This document shows positions 58,001 through 64,000 of a stretch of DNA of 64,000 bases, in pieces. The position numbers and the translations under genes are program-made. The stretch's first letter is position 1, and each line of letters opens with the position of its first letter. The notes beneath the pieces were generated by a model, which worked only from the letters and a program-made list of their open reading frames with translations, was not told the DNA's origin and did not search any database. Source of the stretch: Tetmemena sp. SeJ-2015 (taxonomy: Eukaryota > Ciliophora > Spirotrichea > Sporadotrichida > Oxytrichidae); assembly GCA_027382625.1 (NCBI GenBank), contig JAJKFJ010022441.1:1-64000 (forward strand), written 5' to 3'.

Positions 58001-61000
58001 GCTCTAATTTAAGCTTATGTAACTCAATTAATTAAGGACTTAAACTTATTTTAAAGGAGGACCAGACAGATAGGACTTGACTCTAGTCATGATGAACTTT
58101 AATCAGAGAGCTCACACGAGCATCAACCAGACTCACATCGTCAGCAGCAAGCAGCTGGAATCGAAGTTCAGCTCCAAGGGCGACCTCTACTCCTATCTCA
58201 AGTTCTAAGGTAAGTAATGAAATACTACTTAATATGTTGTAGCTGGCTATCACCTGCCCTCCCAGAAGAGGACAAGCCTCCGCTTCCTGAGGGATGTCCT
58301 TTCAGGGTAGAAGCTTCTGATGAGGACGGCTGAGCTAACCCAAATCAACGTTCCCAATTACCCTGAGCTCTCTGTGGCAAGCATTTTCGAAATGGTGCGA
58401 GGGGACAAGGAGCTTCTGAGCTATCTCAACTACTATGAGGATATGGGCGAGACTGCCTGAACGCAGCTACATGCTTTCCATACTCGGCACTCTTAGAGGG
58501 GACTTCCTATAGAAGCTCGTCCACACACAGCAACAGCTCAGAATGTCAGGTAGACTAGAAGAAGAGAAGCTTGACACTATCGAGGTAAGCCCTGAGATGC
58601 TTCGAAGTCTGGAGGCTCAACCCTACTATTCGAGTAAGAATTCGGGGTTCCTAAATTTATGTTTTAGAAAAGAAGGGCAGAGCTCTGGCATTGTTGAAGG
58701 TAACTTCTACTGGGAAGCGTCAATAGAAGAAGCGCAAGAGATTTGAAATCAGCTGTGCTTATGAGGGAGCAGGGGAAGACAGCCTGATGACGGGGAACGG
58801 AATCGGTGGCCTAAAGCCCCTTGACGTAGACATGGGATTGCTTAGGTCCCCTCCCGCTAAGAGGATGCTGGCTTGAAGTTTAAATTAGAGTACTTAAGCT
58901 TAAGTTACTTTAAAATTAATCCATTCACTTTTTCCCAACCTATGACTCTCCCCTTCCATTTTCCTGAGGGCCCCGTGCTTTTGGTGCGTTGGGGAGTCAA
59001 AATTGCTCAATTGAACGAATAGCGTCAGATATGATTTATGTGGTAAGCCTGGCTTTTACTTTAAAGTCCCCCTTTTGGCTTTGTGCTCGCTTATAGTGGG
59101 CCCTTTTACTCTAGAAAAATTTCTTCCTCGAAAAAGGGTTGAAACATGATAAAATAAAAGGGGCCCCTTGAAAAAATAACTCAATGCCTTTTAGTCCCGA
59201 GCAAAACCTGGGCGACCGGGGGCGAAAAGTGATGAGCTCTGAGGTTAAACTAAGAACACCTTTTATCTTTTCCCTTGGATGACGCAACCGAAGTAGCTTC
59301 AGCTCCCTTTCAATAATCTGTATGGTGATCGACATTTCGCGTAGAGCAAATCCCTCTAAGCCTGCGTGTGAACTTATCATAACGAGAGCTGCCATGGTGT
59401 TGAGCTTAATCCCCTCCTTAAGAAGCACTTAGTTTTGGTAAGGTTTGGCCCAAGACCTGATGCTTGCATGGTAGGGCTTGAATATTGTTTCGTCAAGGAA
59501 GATAATGTAAGCCTTTTCGCTTCTGCTCGCGAGCATCCTTTTGTATACGCAAACTTGTGTCCTCAGTATTTCCTCCTACTTACGCTGGCTCAAGCTGTAG
59601 TCACTCCTTGTAACCTTGAACTTTATACCATGCGCGCGATAGATGTTTATCAGTGAGCCCTTGCTGAGTGTGATTTCAGGGTGCTTGCGATGGAACATTA
59701 GACAACGCTACGCGAGGGAGAGATGCTTCTGCTCTGCCAGAGTGTTGTCATTGAGAAGGTAGCACAAGTGCTCGAAGGTCAATGCTGACTTAGACTTGGG
59801 TGTTAGGCATAGCTCCATGGTGAGTGCTAGAGCTCCCCTGCTAACTCTCTAGATGGAATAGACTCCGACTCCAGTAGCAGCTCTGATCTCTTAGTAGGAG
59901 CAATATACCAGGCTCTCAGATGTAGGCTGCAAAGTTCTGAACCTGAGTAGGACTATGAGCTAGGACAGCTATGGTATCACTGCCTTCTTCCTCATCGCAA
60001 ATATAATTTCGATATCGACTATAGATTATTCTTTCTTTACCCTTTATCCTGATTAATCCTTCATGAATATAAAGATCGCTTGTTTATAAAGGAAGAACTG
60101 CCTCAAAATTATCCACAAACCACAAAAGAGAAGATTAGAGTGGTAACTCACCCATAAGCCACAAACATAGCTCTCCTTGCTCAAAGTCATAATCTCGCGC
60201 TGGGCAGCAATAGAAGCTCACAGAGAAATCAGAGCATCAGTTCTCAGGGCAGTAGTTAAGGAAGAGAGCAGACAGGAAGTTCTTCAAGGCGGAACCACCA
60301 GAAGAATAAATTCAGCTACGACTATAATAACATATCTTCCTCACAGGCTGATCCAATCAGTTTAATCACCAAGAAACTAATGAATGGAAAATAATAAAAC
60401 ACTTATATAGCTACACAAATGACCCCTGAGAATATAAACAAGCAGATCAAGCAATCGTACGGACTGCAATCCTAGAATAGCTAATCTAATAAGAAATAAT
60501 CGACCAAGCAGTCTCAAATAAGCAGTAAGAATAGCTCGATAGGAACAAGAAATCAACAGAGTTCTTTAAATTATAAATTTTCTTGAGCTATAAGACAGGT
60601 ACTCTTGACTTATCTTAAAACCAAAGTAATAACGCATCGATAAATAATTCTCTAGCCTTGAAGGCCTAAAACTCTCGTACTTCTTAATAAAATTCTTTGC
60701 ATTTTTCCAACAAGAAGAATAGCGCTATATCTCAACTTGCCTCCTATTCACATCAAACTTCAGTAAATAACACAGTCATGAGCAGTAATGAGCACTTGAA
60801 CTCGAGCAAAGCTTAGAACAATAACTCAGCCCTGGGGTACTACTATAAGAATAGTAACCATGTTAATCATAATAATCCATAAAATTCAAGCGGCGCTAAT
60901 AGTTCCTTGATGATGATGCTCACTACTCATCAGCAAATGCAGTAGAATCGAAAGTTGAATAATAACTCTGTTGTCAGTAATAGTTCTATATCAAGCCATA

Positions 61001-61221
61001 TGAACTAGCCACTGATTAAAACTTTTATTTTCCCTTTTTCTAAGCCTATCTCAAATAATAGCTACTTGATGCAGAATAACAATCACCATCATGTTGTTGT
61101 CCATCATAAATCTACTGCGAGCGGCAGTCAGCAAAATAATCTCTTCAACTCTACAATGAATAACGGTATCAGCGAAGTGGAAAAGAAAACTTTTAATCTA
61201 ATGAAAACCCTAGGAAACTGA
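55080..61221 (+). CDS. Ser/Asn/Gln-rich gene split by a 4-kb TBE-type IES
   Basis: The left part (about 55080-56002) encodes low-complexity sequence: NQSPIQANKTRLNGSQQASS; an IES or intron near 55480-55550; TGFSAVEEEVKSNQLANRPT; GTHTPSATGGFGLKIQSESR. The right part begins at 60073 and continues RLFIKEELPQNYPQTTKEKI, QSISSQGSSQGREQTGSSSR and TPENINKQIKQSYGLQSQNS, then NNHHHVVVHHKSTASGSQQN, to TGA 61219-61221. AGAT occurs at 55999 and 60073. Joining there reads GKYRDRLFIKEELP in one frame, so the two parts are one gene. No start codon is visible at the left end, so a 5' exon or MDS is missing or elsewhere. Function unknown. Confidence 0.65.
56029..57572 (-). pseudogene. TBE 57-kDa-type zinc-finger / kinase-like ORF, damaged
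   Basis: Start ATG 57570-57572 (MESASHSQGASSSILQCTGL). Residues YQCKLCNDEEHEFPTSHVLK and AHLASHC form a C2H2/C2HC-like zinc finger. A kinase-like domain follows: VITYLKQKGVQGLDKIKK, GAVHQQRVTHRCLSPSYFRI (catalytic HRDxKxxN replaced by HRCLSPSY) and EVLAAKASFDIYSMGLIVC, ending at TGA 56029-56031. Two lesions occur: a frame change in the Arg/Gly-rich region at about 57360-57395 and another near 56790-56830, with an in-frame TGA just before HHLQFSKQDLQED (about 56735). TBE 57-kDa proteins are known to combine zinc fingers and a kinase domain; the role is unknown. Confidence 0.75.
57573..58088. other. TBE internal spacer
   Basis: Region between the divergent TBE ORFs. It contains the short repeat cluster at about 57706-57815 and otherwise no supported gene. 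Confidence 0.5.
57706..57815. repeat. four imperfect CATCCAAAnCCATACCT repeats
   Basis: Four copies of a 16-18-bp unit (TGTCCAAATCCATACCTT, CATCCAAATCCATACCTT, TGTCCAAAAGCATACCTT, CATCCAAAACCATACCTA) spaced 30-38 bp apart in the spacer between the divergent zinc-finger/kinase and 22-kDa-type ORFs. Position and regular spacing suit a promoter or protein-binding array; there is no direct evidence for function. Confidence 0.7.
58089..58876 (+). pseudogene. TBE 22-kDa-type ORF, two introns, one frameshift
   Basis: Start MMNFNQRAHTSINQTHIVSS (ATG 58089). Intron 1 (GTAAGTAATG...TTGTAG, about 58212-58244) joins LYSYLKFQ to GYHLPSQKRTSLRFLRDVL. The frame continues LMRTAELTQINVPNYPELSV, ASIFEMVRGDKELLSYLNYY, then shifts by one base near 58456 before LPERSYMLSILGTLRGDFLQ. 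Intron 2 (GTAAGAATTC...TTTTAG, about 58632-58665) joins EAQPYYSS to KKKGRALALLKVT. A Lys/Arg-rich segment (TGKRQQKKRKRFEI) leads to the end PPAKRMLA at TGA 58874-58876. The basic tail suggests nuclear targeting. This is the TBE protein without assigned function. The single frameshift implies loss of function. Confidence 0.7.
58925..59995 (-). pseudogene. TBE 42-kDa-type transposase (Tc1/mariner superfamily), decayed
   Basis: From ATG 59993-59995 (MRKKAVIPQLSQLIVLLRFR) an N-terminal helix-turn-helix region (SYQEIRAATGVGVYSIQRV), linker HPEITLSKGSLINIYRAHGI and the start of the catalytic core IIFLDETIFKPY with RSWAKPY are clear; FLDE holds the first catalytic Asp. Further on, where DDE transposases have LxDNxxxH and PYSPxLNPIE, I read VLSLTSELITF and APFILSCFNPFS, so the second Asp and the Glu appear lost. 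The frame reaches TGA at 58997, but the family-like tail (DSPTHQKHGALRKME) continues in the next frame, indicating a one-base shift at about 59000. No intron or IES is seen. Likely inactive. Confidence 0.8.
60073..60076. other. right AGAT pointer of the TBE-type IES
   Basis: AGAT here matches AGAT at 55999-56002; coding of the host gene resumes at once (DRLFIKEELPQNYPQ). Confidence 0.7.
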
Positions 61222-61341
61222 ATTTTTACTCCCTTTATATAGACTACACACGCATAAATGCTTAATTATTTAAAGTAACCTTAGCTTTCACAATTGGTGG
61301 TTTGTGAGAATGGATTAAACTAAAATTGTTTATAATTTAAA

Positions 61342-62932
61342 ATGAATATGAATAAAGACAGGATAAAAGAACTCGCTTTGAAAATTACAAACATCAGAGA
61401 GGACGATGACATCAAGCTCGAATCATTTCAAGAAGTCATTAAGTAAGAACATTCAGAGGCTTGAGTCACTTATTTTCTTTAAAATATTGGGCTTATTTAA
61501 CTTGAATAGGATTTTAGAGGAGAGGATGATTGGGCAAGACATCATATTGAAGTTATTGGAGCAAAAGGGCATGTAGAAGCTGCTCAACAGTTTATAGCAT
61601 AGCAATCCTCGTAAGATTTAACCGCATAATAAATTTTATTTCCACTTTTGGCTTAAATTGATGAATATTCCTAGGTCGGAGAAAGCTAGCAGCCATGCTT
61701 CTGTGCGAGCTTTGCTATCAAAATGAAGCCAATCAAGAGAAAATATGCGAGTTATGCGATTTCAATCCAGTTGGGGGAATTGTGACACAATTATTACCAC
61801 TTTTAATTTTGCTTTGTGATGATAAATCCTTATATTCCTGACAAATTTAAAAATCGAATAGTGTCCATCATGAACTTGCTGAGAGACCCCACCAAGATTA
61901 ATTCTCTGGGAGATAAAAGAGGAAAGTTTTGGTCCTATCCAAGGTATGAATTTTCTAAAGGGGACACCATGTCAGATATCTTCGATGAGAACGAATAATC
62001 AATTAAAAGCTTGAATGAAGCCGGATTCCTCGCTCAGATGTCAATAATGTTTCCCGACCCTTAGGAATATCTAGTCGGCTTCTTTGTATCAAATCAATAG
62101 GCCCCTGGAGTTCTGAATCCTCATCAGGCCTCATCCCTATAAAACTTTAAAAGATTCGTAGATATATATTGAATAAAAACCAATCGATACATGGAACAGC
62201 TTAAAAGTAAAGCTAAGTATCTAGTGGAGGGAATAGATAGACGTCCTCAACTCGCAGAGACTATATGCTGTAAGCTCAACATCCATCAAACCACAGCAGA
62301 CAGAGAAGTAGAGAGAAGTAAAATATGACGATGTCTCAACAATTCAATAACTCAAGTCAAATTGTAAACAATTCAAAGATTTAGAACAGCATTCAGAAAC
62401 TTGGTGTTCCATCAATTTACTTTTTAATTATTTTCTTTCAAGAGCAAGAGATGCCTCGAAGTAGTCCCACCATCAAACTTAAAACAGTAGCATCATCTCT
62501 ACAAGCATAAACTTCACATCTCACAAAGGTTCTATTACTAACACCCAAACAAACCCTACTCTCACTAACTCCGCTGCTAAATAAACCAATAGTCAGGCTT
62601 AGTAAAGCCATTATCTCAAAAATGTAAGGAACCTCGGCTACACTTAACAGATGCGTGAAGCCAATAGTTTGAACTCTTCGCCTTTGAAGTAAGCTCCTAC
62701 CTACTAAGATTAGAGCTTGCTCATTCTTAATTTTTGAATTAATCAGCGATCTTCTGGAGAAGGAATATCTTTATAAGGGGACAAGAACAGTCAAAGAGCT
62801 TAAATGGTGTCGAGTTAACTTTCTGCAACCAACTAGTTCTCAAGTATCATTAGTGTGGACTAAATGGATCCTCTTAAAATCCAGTAACTGCTTTTATTTA
62901 TAGATGCTTAAGAGCGATCTCAGTTCAAATGA
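61342..62932 (+). CDS. RanBP2-type zinc-finger protein with low-complexity tail
   Basis: Start ATG 61342 (MNMNKDRIKELALKITNIRE). After an IES or intron near 61450-61510 the sequence continues ERMIGQDIILKLLEQKGMQK. A RanBP2-type zinc ribbon follows: LCELCYQNEANQEKICELCD with CxxC-x10-CxxC. Such fingers bind ubiquitin or RNA. Next come INPYIPDKFKNRIVSIMNLL, NSLGDKRGKFWSYPRYEFSK and SLNEAGFLAQMSIMFPDPQE, then a Ser/Asn/Gln-rich tail (KQTNSQAQQSHYLKNVRNLG). A 12-bp IES (TTAAT, 62727) carries an in-frame TGA; past it the frame continues NQRSSGEGISLQGDKNSQRA to TGA 62930-62932. Two genes rather than one are possible; the break would be near 62200. Confidence 0.5.
62727..62743. other. IES, 12 bp, pointer TTAAT
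   Basis: TTAAT at 62727-62731 and 62739-62743. The 12-bp insert contains an in-frame TGA. Excision leaves LLILNQRSSGEGIS in the same frame. Unusually short, so somewhat less certain. Confidence 0.6.
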
Positions 62933-63220
62933 TCGACAACAACTCAACTACTACCTTCAAGATTAATAATCATAATTTAATTCTGCAATTTAAAATGAAT
63001 AAAAATAATATCTGCTCAGCCTGGCAGTCGACTCAAGATGGTTTACAGCGCCAACTAACATAATTAGAAGATGTATAAAGAGCAAAAACAATCGCATAAT
63101 AAATGGTGCAGTTAGTGTGTATATATATTGCAGCAACCATCTCTCTGATAACAATAAACAGCTCCTTTATCATGATGCACTATCTTATATGGATTTATAG
63201 TTTGAAGTTTTAAAAATAGA
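62933..63220. other. ambiguous coding region
   Basis: Two plus-strand frames are open here. One reads MNKNNICSAWQSTQDGLQRQ and LTQLEDVQRAKTIAQQMVQ (coil-like). The other reads TNIIRRCIKSKNNRIINGAV and SYMDLQFEVLKIEWILNKYL. I cannot decide which is real; it may hold the first MDSs of the gene that follows. Confidence 0.3.
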
Positions 63221-63700
63221 ATGGATTTTGAACAAATATTTAAGTATCGATTCAATTAAAATGCACAAACTTAAACCATAATAAAAAAGAAGGCGCCATA
63301 AATTATATTCTAACGAGTTTATCTCTTTGATTAAATAAAAACTACCACTGAGTGCAATTTATATATTACTTATCAAATGAACAGTTCCTTCATGCTGCTC
63401 TAGAGCATTATTCTTTTATTTTTAAATCTCAATAACCCTGGCAAGGTTATCGCAATAGTAGACACTGAAGGTCTTATTATAAAAAGTATGATTGCAGATT
63501 CTTCCAACAACAGATACTTTGTGACTTCATCAGTCTTGATGTCATTGGAAACGGAAGGATTGGATTCACAAAATTATAATTTCAAGAACAATCAAATCAC
63601 AAATAAAGCTAAAATAATAATCTATGAAAATCCATATTATAGTGTTAACGGACCTCATTAAAGTGAAAAGGAAGGAAGTGAGTATGAGTTTAAAATTTGA
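63221..63700 (+). CDS. protein of unknown function, possible OB-fold
   Basis: The frame from ATG 63221 reads MDFEQIFKYRFNQNAQTQTI, IKKKAPQIIFQRVYLFDQIK and NPGKVIAIVDTEGLIIKSMI. ADSSNNRYFVTSSVLMSLET and TNKAKIIIYENPYYSVNGPH follow, to TGA 63698-63700. The pattern of short beta-strands with D(S/G)xxxRYxVxSSVL and a later KxxIIIYE recalls the N-terminal OB-fold of replication protein A large subunits, but the similarity is weak and I give it only as a suggestion. The true 5' end may lie upstream of 63221. Confidence 0.5.
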
Positions 63701-63741
63701 ATTTGAATTTATAATTGAACTTATTAAATTAACTCTTTGCA

Positions 63742-64000
63742 ATGGAGAAAGCAAACAAGAAGAAGACTGATCTCAACACCTCTCAGACCACCACTCACAG
63801 AGATGCTGGCAAGTCCACTGACAGAAAGGGAAGGTCAAAGACTCCCGCAGCTGACGCCTCCCCTAGAGCAAGCAGAAGCAAGTCTGGCGCAGCAGCTGGC
63901 AAGCAGTCCGCCCAAGGCCAGAAGGGGAAACCTACTGCCAAGGACAGCAAGTTTATATTTTAAGTCAGGGAAGGCCAGAAAGTCCTCAGGTTCTCCTGCT
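63742..64000 (+). CDS. Lys/Ser/Ala-rich basic protein, truncated by window end
   Basis: Start ATG 63742 (MEKANKKKTDLNTSQTTTHR), then a strongly basic, Ala/Ser/Gly/Pro-rich stretch (SKTPAADASPRASRSKSGAA) and, through a TAA read as Gln, KDSKFIFQVREGQKVLRFSC to the last base. Codon use is markedly GC-rich (AAG, GCC, CTC) compared with the flanking genes, as in the dismutase and carboxypeptidase genes, which suggests high expression. The N-terminus resembles DNA-binding tails of linker-histone-like or telomere-binding proteins in composition only; no family can be named from this fragment. Confidence 0.7.

Larger units (their letters stand above)
55999..60072. mobile_element. decayed telomere-bearing element (TBE) sitting as a 4,074-bp IES, pointer AGAT
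   Basis: Between AGAT 55999-56002 and AGAT 60073-60076 the DNA is GC-richer than its surroundings and holds three ORFs. They are a minus-strand C2H2 zinc-finger plus kinase-like ORF, a plus-strand ORF with two small introns, and a minus-strand Tc1/mariner-type transposase. This is the known gene content of Oxytricha TBEs (57-, 22- and 42-kDa proteins), and the length suits a TBE of about 4.1 kb. No C4A4 telomere repeats or clear terminal inverted repeats remain at the ends, and each ORF carries a lesion, so it is an old copy. Removing it joins the flanking gene in frame. Confidence 0.85.

Noticed and set aside
55999..60076. Telomere repeats (C4A4) or terminal inverted repeats at the TBE ends
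   Set aside because: I looked at both ends and found neither; the element is placed by its ORFs and by the AGAT junction.
1..64000. Standard genetic code, or TGA read as Cys/Trp (Euplotes or Blepharisma type)
   Set aside because: Carboxypeptidase, flippase, DHHC, NHLRC2 and TTLL proteins read through TAA/TAG where Gln fits, while TGA ends them or falls only in excisable inserts.
1..64000. tRNA, rRNA or CRISPR features
   Set aside because: No cloverleaf with conserved T-loop, no rRNA-like block and no regularly spaced identical repeats were seen; absence by eye is not proof.

Overview
The window is germline (micronuclear) DNA from a spirotrich ciliate of the Oxytricha / Stylonychia / Tetmemena type. 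Three things show this. (1) Recognisable proteins read through only if TAA and TAG are glutamine and TGA is the sole stop. (2) Nearly every gene I could align to a family is broken by short AT-rich insertions flanked by direct repeats of 3-8 bp (pointers). Removing one repeat plus the insert restores both reading frame and family spacing, which is how internal eliminated sequences (IESs) and macronucleus-destined segments (MDSs) behave. I resolved 18 IESs of 12-218 bp plus two large ones. (3) One 4,074-bp IES carries the three-gene set of an Oxytricha telomere-bearing element (TBE): zinc-finger/kinase ORF, 22-kDa-type ORF and Tc1/mariner-type transposase. Small GT...AG introns (about 24-90 nt) occur as well.

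Layout: 1-1475 mostly non-coding; 1476-4054 (+) Ser/Asn-rich gene holding an 822-bp inverted-repeat element; 4332-7626 (-) ABHD13/17-like hydrolase with an opposite-strand coding island; 7765-12527 (-) tubulin tyrosine ligase-like enzyme; 12560-15093 (-) unknown; 15333-16045 (+) mitochondrial Mn/Fe superoxide dismutase; 16083-18449 (-) NHLRC2-like; 18595-20087 (-) CFAP97-like; 20259-21457 (-) DNAJB13-like; 21620-27275 (+) large WD-repeat protein; 27360-33701 four unknown minus-strand genes; 33888-35363 (+) serine carboxypeptidase; 35432-40222 (-) P4-ATPase; 40424-42365 (-) DHHC acyltransferase; 42648-45861 (+) FCP1/NIF-fold protein; 46058-46921 (+) protein ending in an Elongin-C-like piece; 46994-50808 (-) unknown; 51289-54968 (-) cGMP-dependent-type protein kinase; 55080-61221 (+) low-complexity gene split by the TBE; 61342-64000 (+) three more genes, the last cut by the window edge.

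Several products are expected in cilia (TTLL, CFAP97, DNAJB13, WD-repeat protein, PKG), normal for a ciliate; I see no operon logic. In the somatic genome these genes would be separate nanochromosomes. Exon and MDS boundaries are given only where I could check them by eye. Outer gene limits without a recognisable family are approximate, because with one stop codon in AT-rich DNA long open frames arise by chance.
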